Shown: positions 1 to 7,437 of the stretch, one piece after another
Position numbering within the stretch: position 1 is the first letter of the stretch
How the letters are laid out: each line of letters begins with the position of its first letter
Origin: Taklimakanibacter sp050251035
Lineage (GTDB): Bacteria > Pseudomonadota > Alphaproteobacteria > Rhizobiales > Aestuariivirgaceae
Direction: 5' to 3'
NCBI GenBank assembly: GCA_050251035.1
Contig: JBFWNN010000031.1
Coordinates: 1-64,000, forward strand
Length of the DNA stretch: 64,000 nucleotides
Notes under the pieces: model-generated
Told to the model about the DNA's origin: nothing
Seen by the model: only the letters and a program-made list of their open reading frames with translations
Databases searched by the model: none
Program-made: the position numbers and the translations under genes

Positions 1-1293
1 CACCTCGGGATCGTCGGCGAGGAGGAGGTGCAGGGGCTTGGTCGTCTTGAGGCCGCCGATCTCGAGCTCGGCCAGGGCGCGCTTCAGGCGGTCGATCGCG
101 CTCGCCCGGGTCTCATCCCAGACGATGAGCTTGCCGAGCAACGAGTCGTAGAAGGGCGGCACCTGATAGCCGTCATAGAGCATGGTGTCGAAGCGCGTGC
201 CGGGGCCGCCCGGAACGCTCAAGCCCGCCACCGTGCCGGGGAAGGGCATGAAGTTCTTCGCCGGGTCCTCGGCATTGATGCGCACCTCGATGGCATGGCC
301 GGTGCGCCGGACGTCGTCCTGCCGGTGGCGCAGGCGCTGGCCGCCGGCGATCAGGATCATCTCGCGCACCAGATCGAGGCCGGTGATGAGCTCGGTCACC
401 GGATGCTCGACCTGGATGCGAGTGTTCATCTCGATGAAATAGAAGTCCCGGGTCTCGTCGTCATAGAGATATTCGATCGTGCCGGCGCCGCGATAATGGA
501 CGGCTTCGGCCAGCGCCACGGCGGAGGCGCAGAGCTTCCGGCGCACCTCGTCCGGCAGGACCGGGGAAGGGGCTTCCTCCCACACTTTCTGGCGGCGGCG
601 CTGCAGCGAGCATTCGCGCTCGAAACAGTGTATGGCGCGCTCGCCGTCGGCCAGCACCTGCACCTCGATATGGCGCGCCTTGCCGATGACCTTCTCTATA
701 TAAAGTCCGCCGTCGCCGAAGGCGGCGAGCGCCTCGCCTTGCGCCTGCGGCAGCAATTGCTCGAATTCCGCCGTGCTGGCGGCGATGCGGATGCCGCGTC
801 CACCGCCCCCGGCCGCGGCCTTGATCATGACGGGAAAGCCGATGCGCCGGGCGATTTCCGTCGCTTCGTTCGGATCCTCGATGCGCCCGCCGCTGCCCGG
901 CACTACCGGGACGCCGGCCGTCTCGGCGGCGATGCGGGCCTGGACCTTGTCGCCCATGGTGCGGATGGCCTGGGCCGAGGGGCCGACGAAGACCATGCCG
1001 GCTCTGTCGACGGCTTCGGCGAAGCCGGCATTCTCGGCGAGGAAGCCATAGCCCGGATGGATGGCGTCGGCGCCCGCCTTCACGGCGGCATCGATGATGG
1101 CGGGGATATTGAGATAGGATTTCGCCGCATGCGGCGGACCGATATTGACGGCCTCGTCCGCGAGCCTCACCGCCAGCGACTGGGCATCGGCGGCGCTATG
1201 GGCCTGGATGGTGCGAATGCCCAATTCGCGCGCCGCCCTGATGATGCGCACCGCGATCTCGCCGCGATTGGCGATGAAGAGGGATTTCAGCAT
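1..1293 (-). CDS. accC: Biotin carboxylase subunit, 3' end cut by window edge
   Basis: ATP-dependent carboxylation of a biotin carrier protein. The reverse-strand frame is open from the ATG at 1293 to base 1 with no stop; 431 codons are present and about 20 C-terminal residues are missing compared with E. coli AccC. The N-terminus reads MLKSLFIANRGEIAVRI, typical of the biotin carboxylase N domain. The ATP-grasp glycine loop (KAAAGGGGRG) and the ERECSLQRR, EMNTRIQVEHPVTE motifs are all present. It lies upstream of nothing else in the window, but downstream of a biotin carrier gene and pxpA on the same strand. That grouping is commonly seen with 5-oxoprolinase (PxpABC) genes, so it may be a dedicated paralog rather than the housekeeping acetyl-CoA carboxylase; this is inference. 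A 156-bp palindromic repeat separates it from the carrier gene. Confidence 0.93.
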   Translation of the reverse strand, partial: MLKSLFIANRGEIAVRIIRAARELGIRTIQAHSAADAQSLAVRLADEAVNIGPPHAAKSYLNIPAIIDAAVKAGADAIHPGYGFLAENAGFAEAVDRAGMVFVGPSAQAIRTMGDKVQARIAAETAGVPVVPGSGGRIEDPNEATEIARRIGFPVMIKAAAGGGGRGIRIAASTAEFEQLLPQAQGEALAAFGDGGLYIEKVIGKARHIEVQVLADGERAIHCFERECSLQRRRQKVWEEAPSPVLPDEVRRKLCASAVALAEAVHYRGAGTIEYLYDDETRDFYFIEMNTRIQVEHPVTELITGLDLVREMILIAGGQRLRHRQDDVRRTGHAIEVRINAEDPAKNFMPFPGTVAGLSVPGGPGTRFDTMLYDGYQVPPFYDSLLGKLIVWDETRASAIDRLKRALAELEIGGLKTTKPLHLLLADDPEV

Positions 1294-1308
1294 GGGAGGG
1301 CCTTGAAA

Positions 1309-1464
1309 CCCTCGCCCCGCTCCAGCGGGGAGAGGGGAGGGACCCGCCGCGAAGCGGTGGGAGGGGTGAGGGGCTTCTCGAAGTCATCCTGCCACAGGCC
1401 CCTCACCCTTCCCATGGCTGCGCAATGGGCCCCTTCCCTCTCCCCGCTGAAGCGGGGCGAGGGG
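1309..1464. repeat. Mirror-armed intergenic palindromic repeat, copy 1
   Basis: The left arm (CCCTCGCCCCGCTCC...) and right arm (...GAAGCGGGGCGAGGGG) are inverted copies, and each arm also folds on itself (GCGGGG/CCCCGC). The interior contains further inverted segments, so the whole 156 bp could fold as one long cruciform or RNA hairpin. It fills most of the accC-accB spacer. It has the same architecture as the elements at 10311-10449 and 53982-54132, though its interior differs from theirs. Confidence 0.75.
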
Positions 1465-1494
1465 TATTTGGCGATAACGATCTCCTTCGTCATC

Positions 1495-1731
1495 TCAACC
1501 GATTTCCACGAGCGGCTGGCCGGCCATCACCGGTTCCTCATTGTCGGCGAGGAATTTGACGATCTTGCCCGCCACCTCGGCCTTGACCTCGGTGAAGGAC
1601 TTCATGACCTCGATCAGGCCGATGACGTCGCCGACCGCGACCGCGTCGCCTTCCGTCTTGTAGTCGGGCTTGTCGGGTGCGGGCTTGCGATAGAAGGTTC
1701 CGGGGAGCGGCGACAGAAGGGTATTGGACAT
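1495..1731 (-). CDS. accB: Biotin carboxyl carrier protein (biotinyl domain only)
   Basis: A 78-residue protein that is essentially one biotinyl/lipoyl domain. The biotin attachment motif reads EVMKSF with the acceptor lysine at residue 44, where the usual motif is EAMKM. It lacks the long N-terminal half of housekeeping AccB (about 150 residues), and starts directly with LLSPLPGTFYRKP, the usual beginning of the domain. It sits between pxpA (17 bp upstream on the same strand) and the biotin carboxylase gene. The carrier-plus-carboxylase pair probably works with 5-oxoprolinase or urea-amidolyase-like subunits encoded beyond the window; the partner is not visible here. Confidence 0.9.
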   Translation of the reverse strand: MSNTLLSPLPGTFYRKPAPDKPDYKTEGDAVAVGDVIGLIEVMKSFTEVKAEVAGKIVKFLADNEEPVMAGQPLVEIG

Positions 1732-1748
1732 GGGCGCTCTTTCGTTGG

Positions 1749-2477
1749 TCAGGCGGCGTCGAGATAGGGGTGGACCGCTTTACGGACGGCCGCGGCGATG
1801 GCAACGGCATTGGGCGTGTCGGAATGGATGCAGATCGTGGCGGAGCCCACCGTCACATCCTTGCCGCCCACGCTCTTCACCTTGCCTTCCGTGATGGCGC
1901 GCAGGCATTTGGCGGCGGCCTCGTCGGGATCCTTCGCCTCATGCTCGCGCGTGATGATCAGGCTGCCGTCGTCGCGGTAGTCGAGGTCGGCATAGAATTC
2001 CGGAATGAATCTGTGGCCGCGCGCCGTGTAGATCTTCTCATGCAGCGTGTTGACCATGCCGAAGAGCGGCACCTTGAAGATGTCGGCCGCGTCGCACACG
2101 GCATGGGCCATGTCCTCCATGCGCGCCGCCATGCCATAGAGCGAGCCATGCGGCTTGATGTGGTTGAGGGTCATCTTCTCGGCTTCGAGAAATCCCTTGA
2201 GCGCGCCGATCTGATAGATGAGGCAATTGGCGAGCTCATCGCGCGAGATCTTCATCTCGCGCCGGCCAAAGCCCTGGAGGTCGGGCAGGGAGGGGTGGGC
2301 GCCCACCTTCACGCCATGCTCTTTGGCGAGGCGGACGGTGGCGCGCATGTGGTTGAAATCCGAGCCATGGAAGCCGCAGGCGACGTTGGCGACGTCGATA
2401 TGGGGCATGAGCCCTTCATCGTCGCCCATCTTATAGAGGCCGAAAGCCTCGCCCATGTCACAGTTTATGGCTGTCAC
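1749..2477 (-). CDS. pxpA: 5-oxoprolinase subunit A (LamB/YcsF family)
   Basis: A 242-residue LamB/YcsF protein. PxpA works with PxpB and PxpC in ATP-dependent opening of 5-oxoproline to glutamate in the cytoplasm. The N-terminus TAINCDMGEAFG and the stretches VANVACGFHGSD, GAHPSLPD and IKPHGSLYG match the family. I chose the GTG at 2477: it gives a normal family length and has GGGAGG about 7 nt upstream. A longer in-frame extension toward 3464 lies antisense to the LysR gene and is a shadow. The gene heads a leftward operon with accB and accC. PxpB and PxpC are not in the window. It is probably controlled by the divergent LysR regulator, with a palindrome in the shared promoter region. Confidence 0.92.
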   Translation of the reverse strand: MTAINCDMGEAFGLYKMGDDEGLMPHIDVANVACGFHGSDFNHMRATVRLAKEHGVKVGAHPSLPDLQGFGRREMKISRDELANCLIYQIGALKGFLEAEKMTLNHIKPHGSLYGMAARMEDMAHAVCDAADIFKVPLFGMVNTLHEKIYTARGHRFIPEFYADLDYRDDGSLIITREHEAKDPDEAAAKCLRAITEGKVKSVGGKDVTVGSATICIHSDTPNAVAIAAAVRKAVHPYLDAA

Positions 2478-2526
2478 CCTGATCCTCCCGATATGTTCAC
2501 GGTCTGGCGCCGTCCTTGCGAGTTCA

Positions 2527-2551
2527 AATATTGCGTTGCACAAGCAATATT
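2527..2551. promoter_or_regulatory. Candidate LysR operator between pxpA and the lysR gene
   Basis: AATATTGC and GCAATATT form a perfect 8-bp inverted repeat separated by 9 bp. The palindrome contains the T-N11-A pattern typical of LysR-type binding sites. It is in the only divergent AT-rich stretch here, about 50 bp upstream of the pxpA start and 44 bp upstream of the lysR start. Direct binding is inferred. Confidence 0.55.
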
Positions 2552-2594
2552 GTAAAATCGGAAAATCTGCTGTCCGGTATTTGAAAATCAGATA

Positions 2595-3506
2595 ATGCCC
2601 CTTTCGATCAAGCAGGTCAGGTATTTCATCGCCGCCGCCGATGCCGGGCAGGTAAGCCAGGCGGCGATCGAGCTCAATGTCTCGCAGTCGGCCATCACCG
2701 CGGCGATCAAGCAGCTCGAAGGCGACCTCGCCGTGCGCCTGTTCGACCGCCAGTCGACGGGCGTCGCGCTCACCGCCGAGGGCACGCGCTTCCTGCAGCA
2801 TGCGCGCATCATCATGGCGGCGGTGAACGAGGCGATGAGCGCGCCTCTGACCGAGGACATGGCGCATGCCGGCCATGTCCGCATCGGCGTCACCTATACG
2901 GTCGCGGGCTATTTCATGCCGCGCCACTATGCCCGCTTCCTGCGCAACTATCCGCGCATCAGCGTCGAGCTGCGTGAACTGCCGCGCGAGGCGATCGAGA
3001 GGGGGCTCGTCGACCGGACCCTCGATATCGCGGTGATGCTGGTCTCCAATCTCGCCGATACGATGCGCATCGCGTCGGAAACCCTGGTCAAATCGCGGCG
3101 GCGGCTGTGGCTGCCGGTCGAGCATCCGTTGCTCACCAGCGAGAATGTGACGCTCGCCGATATCGCCGAGGAGCCTTATGTGATGCTGACCGTCGACGAG
3201 GCGATGGACACCGCCGGCAAATATTGGGCGAAAGCCGGGCTCGAGCCGCGCATGATCGTGAAGACCTCGTCCGTCGAGGCGGTGCGCAGCATGGTGGCCG
3301 CCGGCATGGGCGTCACCGTTCTTTCCGACATGGTCTACAGGCCCTGGTCGCTCGAAGGCCAGCGCATCGAGACGCGCAATGTGATCGGCGACATCCCGAC
3401 CATGGATGTCGGCCTCGCCTGGAACCGGGCGGTGCAGCAAGGCCCGGCGACGCGCGTTTTCCATGATTTCATGAGCATGACCTTCTCCGGCGCTGCGGCG
3501 ATGTGA
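2595..3506 (+). CDS. LysR-family transcriptional regulator
   Basis: A 303-residue protein with an N-terminal winged helix-turn-helix (residues about 1-60, IKQVRYFIAAADAGQVSQAA...SQSAITAAIKQLE) and a LysR substrate-binding domain of normal length after it. Divergently transcribed from pxpA-accB-accC, with a palindromic candidate operator between them, so it is most simply the local regulator of that operon. Its ligand cannot be read from sequence; an intermediate of the neighbouring pathway is the obvious guess. The ATG at 2595 gives the standard LysR N-terminus with no extension. Confidence 0.9.
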   Translation: MPLSIKQVRYFIAAADAGQVSQAAIELNVSQSAITAAIKQLEGDLAVRLFDRQSTGVALTAEGTRFLQHARIIMAAVNEAMSAPLTEDMAHAGHVRIGVTYTVAGYFMPRHYARFLRNYPRISVELRELPREAIERGLVDRTLDIAVMLVSNLADTMRIASETLVKSRRRLWLPVEHPLLTSENVTLADIAEEPYVMLTVDEAMDTAGKYWAKAGLEPRMIVKTSSVEAVRSMVAAGMGVTVLSDMVYRPWSLEGQRIETRNVIGDIPTMDVGLAWNRAVQQGPATRVFHDFMSMTFSGAAAM

Positions 3507-3552
3507 GCGAAGGCGACACGGAGCAGCGGACCGGCCAGTTCACGAATGCACG

Positions 3553-4326
3553 TCAGAAGCGGACGTTCACGCCCGCCCTGACGATATTGCCGCGAAACTC
3601 CGCCGAATAGCTCTGGGTGAAGCGCTCGTCCTGGGCCGCAGCAGCGGTCGAGGACAATCGCCCCAGATCGTAATAGAGATATTCGAGCCGCAAGGTGGTG
3701 GCGTCCAGGATGGCGTATTCAAACCCGCCGCCGAGGCTCCAGCCCAAAGCGGTGTCCGACTTGCCGCCGGCAAAAGATGCGGGGCCCGATGTCGTGGCAA
3801 AGCGGAACTCTTTGTCGCCATAGGCCAGGCCGCCCGTCACATAGAGCAAAGTCCGATCCAGGGCATAGCCGAGCCGCAAGCGCGCGGTGCCGAGATAATC
3901 GAGGCTCTGTCGGACAGAAGCGGTGCCTGGCTCGAGCAACACATTCCCTCCGATGCCGCCGGGAAAGGCCGTGCTCTCCTTCTCGTCCATGCCCAGATAG
4001 GAAAGGTCGGCTTCGATGCCGATGACCAGCCTGTCGGTTTGGATATTGTAGCCGACCTGCCCGCCGCCGAGCATGCCCTCGAGGTCTTTGCCGATGGTCT
4101 CCGGATAGCCCGCCGCAACGGCACCATCCCCGATTTCGCCGAAGCCCGGGGCGAAGAACTCGTCGAAATCGACGCCGCCGCCGTCGCCCCAGCCATAGCC
4201 GGCATGGACGCCGGCATAAAAGCCCGACCAATCGTAAATGGCAGGCGCCTCCACATCGGCCGCCTCGGCCGTGGTGCCGGCCGTCAGAACCGCGCCGACG
4301 AGCAGTAGTCTTCGCAACACGTGCAT
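3553..4326 (-). CDS. Outer-membrane beta-barrel protein (Omp25/RopB-like)
   Basis: A 257-residue outer-membrane protein. The start MHVLRRLLLVGAVLTAG, ending TAEAAD, is a Sec signal peptide with an A-x-A cleavage site. The mature part opens with YDWSGFYAGVHAGYGWG, the characteristic first strand of the alphaproteobacterial Omp25/RopB/porin-like family, and alternates amphipathic strands to a C-terminal ...RAGVNVRF with the terminal Phe used for barrel assembly. I prefer the ATG at 4326 over the longer in-frame start at 4479, because the upstream extension is charged and would bury the signal peptide. Monocistronic; the role is structural or surface and otherwise unknown. Confidence 0.88.
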   Translation of the reverse strand: MHVLRRLLLVGAVLTAGTTAEAADVEAPAIYDWSGFYAGVHAGYGWGDGGGVDFDEFFAPGFGEIGDGAVAAGYPETIGKDLEGMLGGGQVGYNIQTDRLVIGIEADLSYLGMDEKESTAFPGGIGGNVLLEPGTASVRQSLDYLGTARLRLGYALDRTLLYVTGGLAYGDKEFRFATTSGPASFAGGKSDTALGWSLGGGFEYAILDATTLRLEYLYYDLGRLSSTAAAAQDERFTQSYSAEFRGNIVRAGVNVRF

Positions 4327-4545
4327 TCCCCCGGGTTCCGCGTGAATCCCACGAGCACCTTGCCATGACCGCTGCGCCGGGACAGCCGTCAAATGACGGT
4401 AGGCCGACCTCCGTTGCCGAGGCTGGCGCATGGTCTCGAGCCTGGCCGATCTCATCTGGATCCCCGTACAGATGAACATTGATCAGGTCCCCTGAAGCGC
4501 TGTAGTCCTCTTGCCAGTCCGACGCTTCCGTGACAGGCGACCCTC

Positions 4546-5694
4546 GTGCACCAGACCGCCCCGCCACCCGCCAGTTCCGCGCCGCCACCCGAGAGCGGCG
4601 AGCCCGTGCCCGCCGACAAGGCTCAGGCCGAGACCAAGACCACCTATTCCATGTCGAGCGGATTCCCGCGCCTTTTGAACCGCCTCGATCTCTCGGTCGG
4701 CTTCACCTCCTACCAGTCCGGCAAGCTCTATCTGCTCGGCCGCAACCCGCATAAGGGCGGGCTGATGGTGGACGAACGGCTGTTCCCCAAGGCCATGGGC
4801 CTGGCCGCCGAGGGCCGCACCCTGGTGCTGGCGACCCTGTTCCAGATCCAGCGCTTCGAGAACGTCCTCGAGACGGGCCAGGCGATCAACCACACGCAGG
4901 ACGCCTGCTATGTGCCGCGCGTCACCTACACGACGGGCGTCCTCGATGCGCATGAGGTCGGGCTCATGGAGGACGGGCGGATCGTCTTCGTCAACACCGC
5001 CTATAACTGCCTCGCCGTCCCTTCCGAGCGGCACAGCTTCACCGCCCTGTGGATGCCGCCCTTCATTTCGAGCCTGGTCGAGGAGGACCGCTGCCATCTC
5101 AATGGCCTCGCCATGGAGAAGGGCCGGCCGCGCTATGTGACGGCGGTGTCGCGTTCCGACACGATCGACGGCTGGCGCGACCGGCGCGCCAATGGCGGCA
5201 TCGTCGTCGATGTCGAAACGGGCGAGATCGTCTGCTCCGGCCTGTCGATGCCGCATTCGCCGCGCGTGGCCGACGGAAAATTATGGGTGCTGAACTCAGG
5301 GACCGGAGAGCTGGGCGTGGTCGAACGCTCATCCGGCACGTTCCGTCCGCGCGCCTTCTGCCCGGGCTTCGTGCGCGGCCTCGCCATCCATGGGCGGCAT
5401 GCCTTTGTCGGCCTGTCGAAGCCGCGCTACAAGCGCTTCGAGGGCCTGGCGCTCGACAACCGGTTGAAAACCACCGATTCCGAGCCCTGGTGCGGGGTGC
5501 AGGTCATCGATCTCGACAGCGGCACCTGCGTCGAATGGTTCCGCATCGATGGCGCGGTGGCCGAGATCTTCGACGTCACGGTCCTGCCGGGCGTCGCCTG
5601 TCCCATGTCGCTGGGCTTCGCCTCGAACGAGATCAAGACGCTCATCACCTATGAGGGACTGAAGCCGCAGACCGCGGCCGCGACGCCGGCCTGA
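4546..5694 (+). CDS. TIGR03032-family protein of unknown function
   Basis: A 382-residue protein resembling the TIGR03032 (DUF4915) family, which has no assigned activity. Family-like stretches include SYQSGKLYLLGRNP, RPRYVTAVSRSDT and MPHSPRVADGKLWVLNSGTGELG. Repeated W/G-rich strands suggest a beta-propeller-like fold, which is inference. The start used is the GTG at 4546, giving a Pro/Ala-rich 35-residue lead-in. The ATG at 4651 (MSSGFPRLLNRL) is an equally plausible true start just before the conserved region. No signal peptide is evident. It stands alone between divergent and convergent neighbours, so context does not help. Confidence 0.78.
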   Translation: MHQTAPPPASSAPPPESGEPVPADKAQAETKTTYSMSSGFPRLLNRLDLSVGFTSYQSGKLYLLGRNPHKGGLMVDERLFPKAMGLAAEGRTLVLATLFQIQRFENVLETGQAINHTQDACYVPRVTYTTGVLDAHEVGLMEDGRIVFVNTAYNCLAVPSERHSFTALWMPPFISSLVEEDRCHLNGLAMEKGRPRYVTAVSRSDTIDGWRDRRANGGIVVDVETGEIVCSGLSMPHSPRVADGKLWVLNSGTGELGVVERSSGTFRPRAFCPGFVRGLAIHGRHAFVGLSKPRYKRFEGLALDNRLKTTDSEPWCGVQVIDLDSGTCVEWFRIDGAVAEIFDVTVLPGVACPMSLGFASNEIKTLITYEGLKPQTAAATPA

Positions 5695-5729
5695 CCGCCG
5701 GCTGCGCGGCAATGACGGGTTCGCCGGAG

Positions 5730-6110
5730 CTACGTTCCCGGCATTGCCCTGGCGCGATCGTTCATGGTGCGCAGACGCGCGCTCATGACCTTCATGACCC
5801 GCAGCGCGAAATAGGGCGTCTGCGCGACCATGAACAGGAACCGCTTCTCGTCGAGCGGGATAACCTGGCTCGCGGTGACGGCTTTAACCGTGGCGCTGCG
5901 CGACCCGCCATCGACCAGCGCCATCTCGCCCAGGATGCCGCCCTTGCCGACCGTCTCGAACGCGTGGTTGCCGTTGAGGATCTGCAACTCGCCCGATTTG
6001 ACGATATAGAGGCTGTTCGCCGGTTCGCCCTGTTCAAAGAGCACCTGGCCGGCATCGAGCTTGATCGTCTCCGCATCGTCGCCAAAAAGGCTGAGAAAGT
6101 CGTTCGGCAT
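5730..6110 (-). CDS. Single-domain cyclic-nucleotide-binding protein
   Basis: 126 residues consisting of one cNMP-binding (Crp-type sensor) domain. A beta-roll (VLFEQGEPANSLYIVKSGELQI) is followed by the phosphate-binding cassette GEMALVDGGSRSATV. There is no DNA-binding helix-turn-helix after it, so this is not a Crp/Fnr regulator but a stand-alone sensor or partner subunit. A strong AAGGGGAG Shine-Dalgarno lies 6 nt before the ATG. No effector gene is adjacent: the convergent neighbour is the TIGR03032 protein and the upstream neighbour is an agmatinase on the same strand, with a hairpin between them. Confidence 0.85.
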   Translation of the reverse strand: MPNDFLSLFGDDAETIKLDAGQVLFEQGEPANSLYIVKSGELQILNGNHAFETVGKGGILGEMALVDGGSRSATVKAVTASQVIPLDEKRFLFMVAQTPYFALRVMKVMSARLRTMNDRARAMPGT

Positions 6111-6281
6111 GATCGGCTCCCCTTACGCAATCAATGACACTTGCGACGGTTCGATGACAGTTTGATGACGGCACCTGATGCGCCTGGTCGACGATTCGGC
6201 CGGACTGTCATCAAGCCTTCGCAAAAGTCGCAAAATCTGATGGCGCTCCCCGAGGGAGCCTTCTCCCTCTTGTTGGACCTC

Positions 6282-6317
6282 GTCTCGCCCCCCGGAGGCC
6301 AAGCCGGGCGGCGAGAC
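6282..6317 (-). terminator. Hairpin downstream of agmatinase gene
   Basis: GTCTCGCC (6282-6289) and GGCGAGAC (6310-6317) form a perfect 8-bp stem 26 bp after the agmatinase stop. A second small hairpin (GCTCCC/GGGAGC, 6245-6259) follows in the direction of transcription. No clear U-tract, so it may only stabilise the 3' end. Confidence 0.45.
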
Positions 6318-6342
6318 CTTCCTTCGCGGGTCGCGTCCCCCG

Positions 6343-7293
6343 CTACCGCCGCTTCACGCCGGGCAGCACGCAGAGCATCTCGAACAGCAGATTGGCGCCG
6401 GTGAGCGCTGTGTTGCCGCTCGGATCATAGGGCGGCGACACTTCGACCAGGTCACAGCCGACGAGATCGAGGCCCCAGGCGCCGCGGATGATCTCGAGCC
6501 CCTGGATGGTGGTGAGGCCGCCGATCTCGGGCGTGCCGGTGCCGGGCGCGAAAGCGGGGTCCAGGCTGTCGATGTCGAAGCTCAGATAGACCGGACCCTT
6601 GCCCATCTGCTGGCGCACTTCCTCCATGAGAGGGGTCAAGGACTTGTGCCAGCAGTCTTCGGCCTGGACGACGCGGAAGCCCTGCTGGCGCGGCCAGTCG
6701 AAATCATCGGCGGCATAGCCTGTAGCCCGGAGCCCGATCTGGATGCAGCGCCTCGTGTCGAGCAGCTTGTCCTCGACTGCGCGGCGGAACGGCGTGCCGT
6801 GGGCGATCTTCTCGCCGAACATGTTCTCGTTGATGTCGGCATGGGCATCGACATGGATGAGGCCGACGGGGCCGTATTTCTCGGCGATGGCGCGCAAGAT
6901 CGGATAGGTCAGCGTGTGGTCGCCGCCCAGCGTCAGGGGCCGGCAGCCCTTGGCGATGATCGCGCGATAGGCATTGGTGATGATGTCCATGCATTTCGGC
7001 AGGTTGAACGTGTCGATCGCCACATCGCCGATATCGGCGACCATCAAGCTGTCGAAGGGCGCCGCCCGCGTCGCCATGTTGTAGGGGCGGATCAGGCAGG
7101 ATTCGGCGCGGATCTGGCGCGGGCCGTAGCGCGTGCCGGCGCGATTCGAGGCGCCGATGTCCATGGGGATGCCGACGAAGCAGGCATCGAGCCCGTCGGT
7201 CCCGGTCTGCATCGGCAGGCGCATCATGGTGGCCGGACCGCCGAAACGCGGCATCTGGTTTCCGCCCAAGGGCTGATTGAGATTTCTGGTCAT
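6343..7293 (-). CDS. speB: Agmatinase-family ureohydrolase
   Basis: A 316-residue ureohydrolase. The family hydrolyses agmatine (or guanidinobutyrate/guanidinopropionate) to an amine plus urea using a binuclear Mn centre. The metal ligands are visible: H126 in GGDHT, D149/H151/D153 in HVDAHAD, and D240/D242 in SFDIDSLDPAFAPGTGTPE. The N-terminus PLGGNQMPRFGGPATMMRLP resembles agmatinase and guanidinobutyrase proteins of proteobacteria. Family members with different substrates cannot be told apart by eye, so agmatine is the default rather than a firm call. Monocistronic, divergent from the acyl-CoA synthetase gene. Confidence 0.88.
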   Translation of the reverse strand: MTRNLNQPLGGNQMPRFGGPATMMRLPMQTGTDGLDACFVGIPMDIGASNRAGTRYGPRQIRAESCLIRPYNMATRAAPFDSLMVADIGDVAIDTFNLPKCMDIITNAYRAIIAKGCRPLTLGGDHTLTYPILRAIAEKYGPVGLIHVDAHADINENMFGEKIAHGTPFRRAVEDKLLDTRRCIQIGLRATGYAADDFDWPRQQGFRVVQAEDCWHKSLTPLMEEVRQQMGKGPVYLSFDIDSLDPAFAPGTGTPEIGGLTTIQGLEIIRGAWGLDLVGCDLVEVSPPYDPSGNTALTGANLLFEMLCVLPGVKRR

Positions 7294-7437
7294 GACGCTC
7301 CTCGCAGACGTTATTCCGGGCCACAGGTGACACGCTGCCCGAGGTTAGGCAAGGGGTTCCCCTCCACCTAGACTTTCGGTCAGCCCGGTTGAAACACAGG
7401 CCATAATCCTATTTGCTGGCCGTGGGAGGATTTGCGA

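Noticed and set aside
28..1767. A 579-codon plus-strand frame over accC and accB
   Set aside because: Antisense to clear biotin carboxylase and carrier genes; its sequence shows no family features.
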